From NCBI RefSeq assembly GCF_014196335.1, contig NZ_JACIDM010000001.1:372001-436000 (forward strand): a stretch of DNA of 64,000 nt, read 5' to 3'. Origin of the DNA: Brevundimonas lenta. Its GTDB lineage: Bacteria; Pseudomonadota; Alphaproteobacteria; Caulobacterales; Caulobacteraceae. Below are positions 28,648 to 36,963 of this stretch, piece by piece. Under the pieces are notes generated by a model. The model ran no database searches and was not told the DNA's origin. It saw only the letters and a program-made list of their open reading frames with translations. Position 1 is the stretch's first letter. Each line of letters begins with the position of its first letter. The translations under genes and the position numbers were made by a program.

Positions 28648-29523
28648 ATGACTTCTGCTAGCGTCGATCGCCGCTGGAACAGCGCCGACGGTCTCAGCCT
28701 CTACGCCCGCGACTATGCCGCGGCGGCCGGACCGGCGAAGCTGCCGGTCATCGCCATCCATGGCCTGACCCGCAACTCGAAGGATTTCGAGGTCATCGCC
28801 CCGCTGATCGCCCAGAGCGGCCGCCGGGTGCTGGCCATCGACGTGCGCGGGCGCGGCCTGTCGGACCGGGCGCCGGATCCGATGACCTATCAGCCGGCGC
28901 AATACGCCCAGGACGTGCTGGCGTTGCTGCAGCAGGCGGGGATCGAGCGGGCGGTGTTCGTGGGCACCTCGATGGGCGGGCTGATCACCATGGCCCTGGC
29001 CGCGATCCGCTCGAAGGTCATCGCCGGGGCGATCATCAACGACGTCGGTCCCGAGGTGGCGAAGGAGGGGCTGATGCGCATCGCCGCCTACACCGGCCAG
29101 GCGGTCGACACCCCGACGTGGGCGGAGGCCGCCGCCTATGCGAAGCAGACCAACGGGGTGGCCTTCCCGCACTACACGGACAAGGACTGGGACGCCTTCG
29201 CCCGGCGGGTGTTCCGCGAGGGGACCGAGGGGGCGCCGGTCCTCAATTACGACCCCGACATCATGGTCCCGATCCGTGCGGCGGGGGCGAAGGCGCTGGT
29301 CCCCAATCTGTGGCCGATGTTCACCCGCCTGACCAAGGGGCGGCAGGTGCTGCTGATCCGCGGCGAGACCTCGGACCTGCTCAGCCCGGCCATCGCCGCG
29401 AAGATGCGCAAACGCGCGCCGCGCATGGACTATGTCGAGGTGCCGGGCGTCGGCCATGCGCCGATGCTGGACGAGGCCGAGGCCAAGGCGGCGATCTTCC
29501 CGTTCCTGTCGGAGTTGCCCTAA
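28648..29523 (+). CDS. Alpha/beta hydrolase
   Basis: A 291-residue alpha/beta hydrolase with the oxyanion segment IHGLTRNSKDF (38-48), the nucleophile elbow GTSMGG (S108), and a C-terminal VPGVGHAPML that supplies the catalytic His. There is no signal peptide. Substrate unknown; the sequence resembles esterases and enol-lactone hydrolases. The next gene starts only 11 bases after its stop, so they are probably cotranscribed. Confidence 0.9.
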   Translation: MTSASVDRRWNSADGLSLYARDYAAAAGPAKLPVIAIHGLTRNSKDFEVIAPLIAQSGRRVLAIDVRGRGLSDRAPDPMTYQPAQYAQDVLALLQQAGIERAVFVGTSMGGLITMALAAIRSKVIAGAIINDVGPEVAKEGLMRIAAYTGQAVDTPTWAEAAAYAKQTNGVAFPHYTDKDWDAFARRVFREGTEGAPVLNYDPDIMVPIRAAGAKALVPNLWPMFTRLTKGRQVLLIRGETSDLLSPAIAAKMRKRAPRMDYVEVPGVGHAPMLDEAEAKAAIFPFLSELP

Positions 29524-29533
29524 GCTTCACAGC

Positions 29534-29839
29534 ATGTGGCTGCTGACCGGGTTTTTCGTCCTCTTCGCCCTGAACGGTCTGGCGTTCGCTATGGCGCTGT
29601 ACGTCGATCACCGGGCCCGCCGGCGGATTCGTGCGCGAGAACTTCCGGCCAGTATGCCGTGGCTGCTCCAGTGGTTCGGATGGGGAATAGACCCCTTCTA
29701 CCTCTTCTCGCCGGCTTTCCCCCGGTTGCAGGATCGCACGACGCGTTGGCTTGTTTGGCCGCTCCGGATTGCGGTCGGCGCCAATGTGATTGCGGTAGGG
29801 GCGGTGGTGGCTGTGTTGCTTGGCTGGATCCCTGGCTGA
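29534..29839 (+). CDS. Hypothetical two-helix membrane protein
   Basis: A 101-residue protein with a hydrophobic helix at about 2-23, an amphipathic, tryptophan-rich middle (PWLLQWFGWGIDPFYLF) and a second helix at about 75-98. It is close behind the alpha/beta hydrolase and convergent with nadE. I do not recognise the family. Composition is slightly less GC-biased than in neighbouring genes. Confidence 0.65.
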   Translation: MWLLTGFFVLFALNGLAFAMALYVDHRARRRIRARELPASMPWLLQWFGWGIDPFYLFSPAFPRLQDRTTRWLVWPLRIAVGANVIAVGAVVAVLLGWIPG

Positions 29840-29853
29840 CCCGCCCAGGGCGA

Positions 29854-31914
29854 TCACGCCTCCGGAACGTTCGCCTCCAGCTCGTCCAACCAGACCCGCG
29901 CGGTGGCGTCGGACGGGGCGCGCCAGTCGCCGCGGGGCGACAGCGAACCACCGGTGACCACCTTGGGCCCGTTCGGCGCCGCCGAGCGCTTGAACTGGCT
30001 GGTCTGGAAGAAGCGGACGAGGAATTTGCGCAGCCACGCCTTGATGGTCGCGAGGTCGTATTCGACCTTTTCGTCGTCCTGGGTGCCGGCCGGCCAGTCG
30101 CCGGTGGAGGCGTCCTTCCAGGCCTGGTGCGCCAGGTAGGCGACCTTGGACGGCTTGAGGCCGAAGCGGGTGATGTAGAACAGGAAGAAGTCGTTCAGGG
30201 CGTAGGGGCCGACCGTACCCTCCGTCGACTGGATCTTGCCGTCCTTGGCCGGCACCAGCTCGGGCGAGATGTCGGTCGACAGGATGCCGCGCAGCACCGG
30301 CACGGCGTCCGCGCCGACCACCTGGCGGTCGGCGACCCAGCGGATCAGGTGCCGGATCAGCGTCTTCGCCACGCCGCCGTTGACGTTGTAGTGGCTCATA
30401 TGGTCGCCGACGCCGTAGGTGGCCCAGCCCAGCGCCAGCTCCGACAGGTCGCCGGTGCCCAGCACGAAGCCGCCGTGCTGGTTGGCGAGGCGGAACAGAT
30501 AGTCGGTGCGCAGGCCCGCCTGCACGTTCTCGAAGGTGATGTCGTAGATCGCCTCGCCCTTGGCGTAGGGGTGGCCGATGCCCTCCAGCATGGCCTGGGC
30601 GGCGGGGCGGATGTCGATCTCGTCGCCGCTGATCCCCAGTGACTTCATCAGCGCCCAGGCGTTCGCCTTCGTGCCTTCCGAGGTGGCGAAGCCGGGCATG
30701 GTGTAGCCGAGGATGCCGGTGCGGGGCAGGCCGAGGCGGTCGAAGGCTTTGCAGGCGACCAGCAGGGCCTGGGTGGAATCCAGCCCACCGGAGACGCCGA
30801 TGACGATGCGTTGGGCGTTGGTCGCCTTCATCCGGCGCATCAGCCCCTGCACCTGGATGTTGAAGGCCTCGTAGCAGTCCTGGTCGAGGCGCGCGGGGTC
30901 GTCCGGCACGAAGGGATGGCGGTCCAGCGGGCGCAGCAGGTCGCCGGCGGCGCGCCCCTCGGCGGCGTCGCGAATGGAGACGTCGACGAAGTCGCCCTGT
31001 TTCACCTCGCGGCGGGTGCAGTCGGCGAAGGTGCCGGTGCGCTGGCGCTCCAGACCGATGCGCTCGACGTCGATGTCGGCGATCGTCAGGTGGCTTTCCA
31101 TCGAGAAGCGTTCGCCCTCGGCCAGTTTCGCGCCCAGTTCGTGGATCGTCGCCTGTCCGTCCCAGGCCAGGTCGGTGGTGCTTTCGCCCCAGCCCGAGGC
31201 GGTGAAGACATAGGCGGCCATCGCGCGCGCCGACTGGCTGGACGACAGCATCGCCCGGTCGACGGACTTGCCGATCAGAACGTTGGAGGCGGACAGGTTC
31301 AGCAGGATGCGGGCGCCGGCCAGGGCCTGGCGGGTCGAGGGCGGCAGCGGGGCCCAGTAGTCCTCGCAGATCTCCGCCCCGAAGACGAAGCCCGGCCGGC
31401 CCTCGACGCTGAACACCAGATTGGCGCCGAAGCCGGCGTAGTAGCCGGCTACGGTGCAGCCGGCGCCCGAATACAGCTCGGGCGATGCGGCGGCGTACCA
31501 GCGCTTCTCGTAGTATTCCCGGTAGTTGGGCAGATAGGTCTTGGGGACCACGCCCCACACCCAGCCGCCCGACATGACCACGGCGGTGTTGTAGAGCCGC
31601 TCCTCGTGCCGGATCGGCGCGCCGATGACGGCGATGACGCCCGTGTCCTTCGTGGCCTGGGCGATGCGGTCGATTTGCCGTTCGACCTCGTCCAGAAGCG
31701 CCGCCTGGAGCACCAGGTCGTCGATGGCGTAGCCGCTGAGGCTGAGCTCGGGGAAGACGATCAGATCGACGCCCTGCGCGCCCGCCTGTTCGATCAGGGC
31801 GATGTGTTCGTCGGCGTTGGCGACGGGGTCGGCGGTGTGGACTACAGGGGTCGCGGCGGCGACCCGGACGAAGCCGTGGGCGGCGGGCGAGTGGAACGAT
31901 GCTGTCTCGGCCAA
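29854..31914 (-). CDS. nadE: Glutamine-dependent NAD+ synthetase, TTG start
   Basis: A two-domain enzyme of 686 residues. The N-terminal nitrilase-type glutaminase has [14 protein letters not shown] (Glu), a Lys in [18 protein letters not shown] and a Cys in [10 protein letters not shown]. The C-terminal synthetase has the SGGLDS P-loop ([14 protein letters not shown]). It makes NAD+ from deamido-NAD+, glutamine and ATP. No ATG or GTG fits the conserved N-terminus. The only plausible start is TTG at 31914, with AAGGA eight bases upstream, giving the family length of about 680. It is divergent from ftsY. Confidence 0.92.
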   Translation of the reverse strand: MAETASFHSPAAHGFVRVAAATPVVHTADPVANADEHIALIEQAGAQGVDLIVFPELSLSGYAIDDLVLQAALLDEVERQIDRIAQATKDTGVIAVIGAPIRHEERLYNTAVVMSGGWVWGVVPKTYLPNYREYYEKRWYAAASPELYSGAGCTVAGYYAGFGANLVFSVEGRPGFVFGAEICEDYWAPLPPSTRQALAGARILLNLSASNVLIGKSVDRAMLSSSQSARAMAAYVFTASGWGESTTDLAWDGQATIHELGAKLAEGERFSMESHLTIADIDVERIGLERQRTGTFADCTRREVKQGDFVDVSIRDAAEGRAAGDLLRPLDRHPFVPDDPARLDQDCYEAFNIQVQGLMRRMKATNAQRIVIGVSGGLDSTQALLVACKAFDRLGLPRTGILGYTMPGFATSEGTKANAWALMKSLGISGDEIDIRPAAQAMLEGIGHPYAKGEAIYDITFENVQAGLRTDYLFRLANQHGGFVLGTGDLSELALGWATYGVGDHMSHYNVNGGVAKTLIRHLIRWVADRQVVGADAVPVLRGILSTDISPELVPAKDGKIQSTEGTVGPYALNDFFLFYITRFGLKPSKVAYLAHQAWKDASTGDWPAGTQDDEKVEYDLATIKAWLRKFLVRFFQTSQFKRSAAPNGPKVVTGGSLSPRGDWRAPSDATARVWLDELEANVPEA

Positions 31915-32013
31915 GGCTCGGTCCTTCAGGGTCTTATGCTCATATAGAGCCAAAGGCGACGCTTCGCCACGATTGCCCGTGACCTGTAAACCGCCGACCG
32001 CTAAAGCGGGTTC

Positions 32014-32949
32014 ATGAACGATACGCCGAAAAAGGGCTGGTTCTCCCGGCTGACCGAAGGGCTGTCCCGCTCGTCGAAGCAGATGACCGAGCAGGTCGTG
32101 GCCACCTTCGTGAAGGAGCCGCTGACCGAGAAGGCGCTGGAGGGGCTGGAAGAGCACCTGCTGGAGAGCGATCTGGGCCCGGCGGCGACCGACCGGATCG
32201 TCGCACGTTTCCGCGACCTGCGCTTCGGCGCCGGCGCCAACGAGCTTGAAGTCAGGGAGGCCCTGGCCGAGGCGGTGGCGGCCGAACTGGTCAATCACGA
32301 GGCCCGCTACGAGCCGCTGAACGGCGCCAGGCCGTTCGTCACCCTGTTTGTAGGCGTCAACGGTTCGGGCAAGACCACGACGCTGGGCAAGATCGCCTCG
32401 GACCTGACCGGCCAGGGCGCCAAGGTGATGATCGTCGCCTGCGACACCTTCCGCGCCGCCGCCCGCGAGCAGCTGAAGGTCTGGGCCGAACGCGCCGGCG
32501 CGACCTTCGAGAGCCGCCGCGACGGGGCCGACCCCGCCGGCCTGGCCTTCGACGCCTACACCCGCGCCAGGGCCGAAGGTTACGACGTCGTCCTGATCGA
32601 CACCGCCGGCCGGCTGCAGAACAAGCAGGCGCTGATGGACGAGCTGCTGAAGATTGTCCGCGTGCTCAAGAAGATCGATCCCGAGGCGCCGCATGAGACA
32701 CTGCTGGTGCTCGACGCCACGGTGGGACGAAACGCCCTGGCGCAGGAACAGATTTTCGGCCGTACCGCCTATGTCTCCGGCCTGGTCATGACCAAGCTGG
32801 ACGGCACCGCCCGGGGCGGGGTGCTGGTGCCGGTGGCCCAGGCCTCGGACGCCCCCATCAAACTGATCGGCGTCGGCGAAGGAGTCGATGACCTGCAACC
32901 GTTCGACGCCCGGGCCTTTTCACGCTCGCTGGTCGGGCTCGAGGATTGA
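32014..32949 (+). CDS. ftsY: Signal recognition particle receptor FtsY
   Basis: A 311-residue SRP-family GTPase. It has an N domain helical bundle (about 20-95), the P-loop GVNGSGKTT (114-122), DTFRAAAREQL, DTAGRLQNK and TKLDGTARGG. There is only a short basic lead-in instead of a long acidic A domain, as is usual in alphaproteobacteria. It docks ribosome-nascent chain complexes at the membrane for cotranslational insertion. The yciB-like gene begins two bases after its stop. Confidence 0.97.
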   Translation: MNDTPKKGWFSRLTEGLSRSSKQMTEQVVATFVKEPLTEKALEGLEEHLLESDLGPAATDRIVARFRDLRFGAGANELEVREALAEAVAAELVNHEARYEPLNGARPFVTLFVGVNGSGKTTTLGKIASDLTGQGAKVMIVACDTFRAAAREQLKVWAERAGATFESRRDGADPAGLAFDAYTRARAEGYDVVLIDTAGRLQNKQALMDELLKIVRVLKKIDPEAPHETLLVLDATVGRNALAQEQIFGRTAYVSGLVMTKLDGTARGGVLVPVAQASDAPIKLIGVGEGVDDLQPFDARAFSRSLVGLED

Positions 32950-32951
32950 GT

Positions 32952-33632
32952 ATGAGTGACAGCAAGCCCGCCAACTCCGGCTCCGGCCTGAGACAGGCCG
33001 TCGACTTCGGCGGACTGCTGGCCTTCGTGGCCGCCTTCGCCTTCTTCCGCCTGCGCGGCGAGCCGGGCGAGATCGCCCTCGTCAACGCCACCTGGGCGCT
33101 GGTCGCCGGATCGGCCGTGGCCGTGGTCGTCGGCCTGGTGGCCGAGAAGCGGCTGGCCCTGATGCCGCTGCTGGTCGGCGGCTTCGCCCTGGTGTTCGGC
33201 GTCATCACCCTGGTCACCGGCGACGACCTGTGGGTCAAGCTGAAGGTGTCGGTGCTGAATTTCGCCCTCGGCGTCACGCTTCTGGGCGGGACGTGGATGG
33301 GCAAGAAGCCGCTGAAGGCGCTGCTGGGGTCGGTTATTCCGATCACGGACCGCGCCTGGCGCATCCTGACGGTGCGGTACGGCTTTTATTTCCTGGCCGT
33401 GGCCGTCGTGAATGAACTGGTCCGCAACGAGGCCCTGGTGGGCTGGGCGGCGGCGAAGGTGGGCCACGCGCATGTCGATCCGGCGGACGTCTGGATCAGC
33501 TTCCGTGGCGTGCTGTGGGCGGTCACCACCCTGTTCGGCCTCTCCCAGGCGCCGTTGATCCTGCGCAACCTGACGTCACCCGACGCCGATCCGGATATCT
33601 CCGCCCCGACGGAACCGGACACCGCTCCCTGA
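32952..33632 (+). CDS. yciB: YciB/IspZ-family inner membrane septation protein
   Basis: A 226-residue protein with at least five hydrophobic helices and the family signature GKKPLKALLGSVIPITDRAWRIL split across two helices. YciB proteins affect cell envelope and septation; biochemical function is unsettled. I place the start at the ATG at 32952, two codons inside a possible TTG start at 32946. It is cotranscribed with ftsY, a neighbourhood that recurs in alphaproteobacteria. Confidence 0.9.
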   Translation: MSDSKPANSGSGLRQAVDFGGLLAFVAAFAFFRLRGEPGEIALVNATWALVAGSAVAVVVGLVAEKRLALMPLLVGGFALVFGVITLVTGDDLWVKLKVSVLNFALGVTLLGGTWMGKKPLKALLGSVIPITDRAWRILTVRYGFYFLAVAVVNELVRNEALVGWAAAKVGHAHVDPADVWISFRGVLWAVTTLFGLSQAPLILRNLTSPDADPDISAPTEPDTAP

Positions 33633-33706
33633 CGCTTCCGCTTCGTCCGTCGTCAAACCGTAAAACGCGACTGATAGCTGTACTGCGCAGCCGAGGGGAT
33701 ACGGTT

Positions 33707-34339
33707 ATGGTGAAGTCCGGAAACAAGGCGAAGCGCGGGGGCGGCCTGTCCGCCTCGCCCAGCCATCTGATGCACCGCGTGCTTCAGCTGGCGCTCGATA
33801 TCTACGCCGACGAGACGGGCCCTGACGGCCTGACCCAGCGCCAGTTCGCGGTGCTGGAGGCGGTCAGCAAGAAGTCGGGCCTGACGCAGACCGATCTGGT
33901 GCGCGCCACCGGCATCGATCGCTCGACCTTCGCCGACCTAGTCTCGCGCATGACGACCAGGGGCCTTCTGGAGCGCGAGAAGTCGGTCGTCGACGCCCGC
34001 GCCAAGGCGGTGCGCCTGTCGGAAACCGGTCAGGCGGCGCTGGAGGCCGCACGGCCGCGGGTCGAGGCCGCCGACAAGCGGATCATGGCCCTGCTGCCCA
34101 AGGGCAAGCGCGACGGCTTCCTCGACCTGCTGTCCGAACTGGCCGGCGAGGCGGACGCGGCGCCGGTCAAGGCCAAGGCCGAGGCCAAGGCGGCGAAGAA
34201 GGCCGCCCGCGATGCGAAGAAGGCCGAGAAGCTGGCGAAGAAGGCGGACAAGCCGGCGAAGGCCGAAAAGCCGGCCAAGGCGCCGAAGGCGGCTAAACCG
34301 GCCAAAACCGCGAAGCTGAAACTGGTCGAACCGGCCTGA
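33707..34339 (+). CDS. MarR-type regulator with lysine/alanine-rich H1-like tail
   Basis: A 210-residue protein with a complete MarR winged-helix domain (about 18-145; recognition region LTQTDLVRATGIDRSTFADLV, wing EKSVVDARAKAVRLSETG) and a C-terminal tail from about 154 to 206 made of repeated AK, KAAKK and KPAK units, as in histone H1 or AlgP. The tail is disordered and strongly basic, and should add non-specific DNA binding. GAGGGG lies ahead of the ATG at 33707. It is monocistronic. Confidence 0.85.
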   Translation: MVKSGNKAKRGGGLSASPSHLMHRVLQLALDIYADETGPDGLTQRQFAVLEAVSKKSGLTQTDLVRATGIDRSTFADLVSRMTTRGLLEREKSVVDARAKAVRLSETGQAALEAARPRVEAADKRIMALLPKGKRDGFLDLLSELAGEADAAPVKAKAEAKAAKKAARDAKKAEKLAKKADKPAKAEKPAKAPKAAKPAKTAKLKLVEPA

Positions 34340-34344
34340 CGCGT

Positions 34345-34530
34345 CCCTCTCCCGATGGGAGAGGGCTTGAGCGCACGACGGCAAGGCCGTCGTCCTTGCG
34401 CGAAAGGGTGAGGGTCGATCCTCGCCCTTCGGCGCAAGCCGCGCAAACGGACCTGAGCGGCCGCTTACGCGGACTGAACCGGCCGCCCCTCATCCGGCGC
34501 TGCGCGCCACCTTCTCCCATTGGGAGAAGG
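34345..34530. repeat. Inverted repeat family D (CCCTCTCCC type)
   Basis: A bipartite element between two convergent genes. The left hairpin is CCCTCTCCC/GGGAGAGGG (34345-34365) and the right hairpin is CCTTCTCCC/GGGAGAAGG (34510-34530). A further stem GACGGC/GCCGTC begins at 34377. Sequence words such as CCCTCATCCGGCGC are common in intergenic repeats of alphaproteobacteria. It may serve as a bidirectional 3'-end structure. Confidence 0.75.
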
Positions 34531-34540
34531 GTTCTCAGCC

Positions 34541-36811
34541 TCAATCCATCAACTGCTGCGCCAGGTAGACGTAGTGGCGAGCCCAGCGGCGGGCGTTGGC
34601 GACCGGGTCGGCGTCGTTGGAGTGACCGCCGGCGGTTTCCTCATAATAGATGTGGTCGTAGCCCATATCGCCCAGACGGGCCGCGAACTTGCGCGCGTGG
34701 CCGGGATGAACGCGGTCGTCGCGGGTGTTGGTGGTGATGTAGACGCGCGGATATTCCGCGCCCGGACGGAGCTGCTGATAGCCTGAGTAGCGGGCGATGT
34801 AGGCGGCCTCTTCGGGGATGCGGGGATCGCCGTATTCGCCGATCCACGACGCGCCGGCGGGCAGCTCGTAATAGCGCAGCATGTCGATCAGCGGGCTTTC
34901 GATGACCGCGGCGTTGAACAGTTCCGGATGCTGGGTGATCGACACCGAGGTCAGCACGCCGCCGTTCGAGCGGCCGTAGATGCCGGTGCGGCGCGGCGAG
35001 CTGATGCCGCGCGCGTGCAGGTCGGCCGCCACCGCCGCGAAATCGTCGAAGGCCAGCTGGCGGTTTTCCTTGAGCACCGCCTGGTGCCACTCCGGTCCGA
35101 ACTCGCCGCCGCCGCGGATGTTGGCGTTGACGAAGACGCCGCCGTTCTCGAGCCACAGCTTGCCCATCTCGGGGATGTAGGCGGGCGGCTTGGACACCTG
35201 GAAACCGCCGTAGCCGAACAGGATGGTCGGGGCGTGCCCGTCGAGGACCAGGTCCTTCGGCATGACCACGAAATAGGGAATCTTCGTCCCGTCCGACGAG
35301 GTGGCCTCGAACTGCTCGACCTTGTGGGTCGAGGCGTCGAAGCGGGCGGGGGCCTGGCGGAGGGTTTCACCGGTCGCGGCCGCGGCATCGCCGAGGCTGA
35401 GGGTCTGGGGCGTCAGGAAGCCTTCGACACTGTAGAAGAAGCGGCCGTCCGACCGGCTGGTCGACCCAAGATGGATGGTGGTGTTCTCCGGCACGGGAAG
35501 CGCCGTCTCCGGCCAGCCCCACTCGCCGCGATCCTCGAACTTCACCGCACGGCCGCGGACGTTGTCGAGAATGCCGGCGACGATCCGGTCGTCGAAGACG
35601 GCGACGTCCTCGATCGACTGACGCGCCGTCGGGGCGAAGACCTGGATGGCGGCGTTCGAAACGATGATCTCGTCGGCGTCGGCGGGGCGCAGGGTGGCCA
35701 GCGATACCGACATGAGCGAACCGGTCGCGTAGTCGCGACCGCGATACGCCCAGGGCTCATCAAGGGTGAACACCAGTTGCACGATGCCGTCCGGCCCCTG
35801 TCCGGCCATGGCGCCGCGCACGCCCACGCGTTCCGGCAGGTTCAGCTTCACCGGGCGTTCGTCGTGCAACTGCCAGGTTTCGCTGCGGAAGGTGTCCAGA
35901 GGACGATTGATCAGGATCGCCACGGTCTGGCCCGCGTCGTTGCGCAGCACGCTCGGGCTGACCCCGTAGCCGCCGTCGCTGATGTCGCCGCGGTAGACCT
36001 CGGTCGCCTGGGCCAGGGTCTGGCCGCGCTTCAGGGATTTGACGATGAACGGGTAGCCGGACTCGGTCAGGGTCCCGGCGCCGAAGTCGGTGGCGACCAG
36101 CAGGGTGTCGCGGTCCAGCCATTCGATGCGGTGCTTGCCCTCGGGCAGGATGAAGCCGCCGTCCACGAAGGCTTTCGTGGTCAGGTCAAACTCGCGCACG
36201 ACCACGGCGTCCTTGCCCCCGTCCGACAGATTGATCAGGCAGCGGGTCTCGTCGGGGGCGAGGCAGTCGGCGCCCTTGAACACCCAGTCCTTGCCCTCGG
36301 CGCGCGACAGGGCGTCGATGTCCAGCAGGGTCTCCCACTGCGTATCGGCGGAGCGATAGGACTGCAGCGTCGTGCGCCGCCACACGCCCTTTGGATTGGC
36401 CGCGTCCTGCCAGAAGTTTCCGATGCCGTCGCCGAGGAAGGACGGCGAGGGGATGCGGTCCGTCGCCGTCAGGATCGCCTCGGCCTGCTGCCGGAATGGT
36501 TCGTAGCGGCGGTCGCCGGTGAGGGTCGCGAGGCTCTTTTCATTCTCGGAGGCGACGAAGGCCATGGCCTCGGTCCCGTTGACCTCCTCCAGCGCCAGAT
36601 GGTCGTCGGCGGCGCGCACGCCGGCCGGGGAGAGGTCGGTGGGGAGATGGGGCGCCGGGGCCGGTTCGATGGCGATCGGCCGAAGGCTCAGCAGATCATT
36701 GGCGCGCGGAGAGGCGTAATGCGCCTGGTCCATCGGGTCGCCGGTCTGGGCCATGGCGGGGGCCGCCAGCAGTAGCGCCGGAACGGCGGCGGACAGAAGC
36801 AGACGGTTCAT
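34541..36811 (-). CDS. Secreted prolyl oligopeptidase family protein (S9A), paralog 1
   Basis: A 756-residue exported serine peptidase. Signal peptide at about 1-21 (AMA-Q), then a beta-propeller and a C-terminal alpha/beta hydrolase domain. The catalytic Ser is S615 in GRSNGG, Asp is in NTRDDRVHPGHA (about 698-699) and His is H730 in AGGHSND. It cleaves proline-containing peptides in the periplasm or medium. The ATG at 36811 directly precedes the signal. It is paralogous to the next gene upstream (36964-39141), separated by repeat E. Confidence 0.92.
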   Translation of the reverse strand: MNRLLLSAAVPALLLAAPAMAQTGDPMDQAHYASPRANDLLSLRPIAIEPAPAPHLPTDLSPAGVRAADDHLALEEVNGTEAMAFVASENEKSLATLTGDRRYEPFRQQAEAILTATDRIPSPSFLGDGIGNFWQDAANPKGVWRRTTLQSYRSADTQWETLLDIDALSRAEGKDWVFKGADCLAPDETRCLINLSDGGKDAVVVREFDLTTKAFVDGGFILPEGKHRIEWLDRDTLLVATDFGAGTLTESGYPFIVKSLKRGQTLAQATEVYRGDISDGGYGVSPSVLRNDAGQTVAILINRPLDTFRSETWQLHDERPVKLNLPERVGVRGAMAGQGPDGIVQLVFTLDEPWAYRGRDYATGSLMSVSLATLRPADADEIIVSNAAIQVFAPTARQSIEDVAVFDDRIVAGILDNVRGRAVKFEDRGEWGWPETALPVPENTTIHLGSTSRSDGRFFYSVEGFLTPQTLSLGDAAAATGETLRQAPARFDASTHKVEQFEATSSDGTKIPYFVVMPKDLVLDGHAPTILFGYGGFQVSKPPAYIPEMGKLWLENGGVFVNANIRGGGEFGPEWHQAVLKENRQLAFDDFAAVAADLHARGISSPRRTGIYGRSNGGVLTSVSITQHPELFNAAVIESPLIDMLRYYELPAGASWIGEYGDPRIPEEAAYIARYSGYQQLRPGAEYPRVYITTNTRDDRVHPGHARKFAARLGDMGYDHIYYEETAGGHSNDADPVANARRWARHYVYLAQQLMD

Positions 36812-36833
36812 CGGGGGCTCCGGGAAACTTAGT

Positions 36834-36955
36834 TCCTCCCCCATCGGGGGAGGGGGACCATCCGAAGGATGGTGGAGGGGGATTGGGGCCGGAGAGCGGT
36901 GGACGGGGTCGCCCCCTCCACCGCTTCGCGGTCCCCCTCCCCGGTGGGGGAGGAG
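36834..36955. repeat. Inverted repeat family E (CCTCCCCC type)
   Basis: Arms 36834-36881 and 36912-36955 are near reverse complements, each starting from TCCTCCCCCA and reaching GGAGGGGG, with inner stems ACCATCC/GGATGGT and ACCGC/GCGGT. Located between the two S9A paralogs on the same strand. Confidence 0.82.
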
Positions 36956-36963
36956 TGTGAGAC

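Noticed and set aside
34345..34365. Rho-independent terminator for the MarR gene
   Set aside because: The hairpin is strong but is followed by no T-tract and belongs to repeat family D, so I list it as a repeat.
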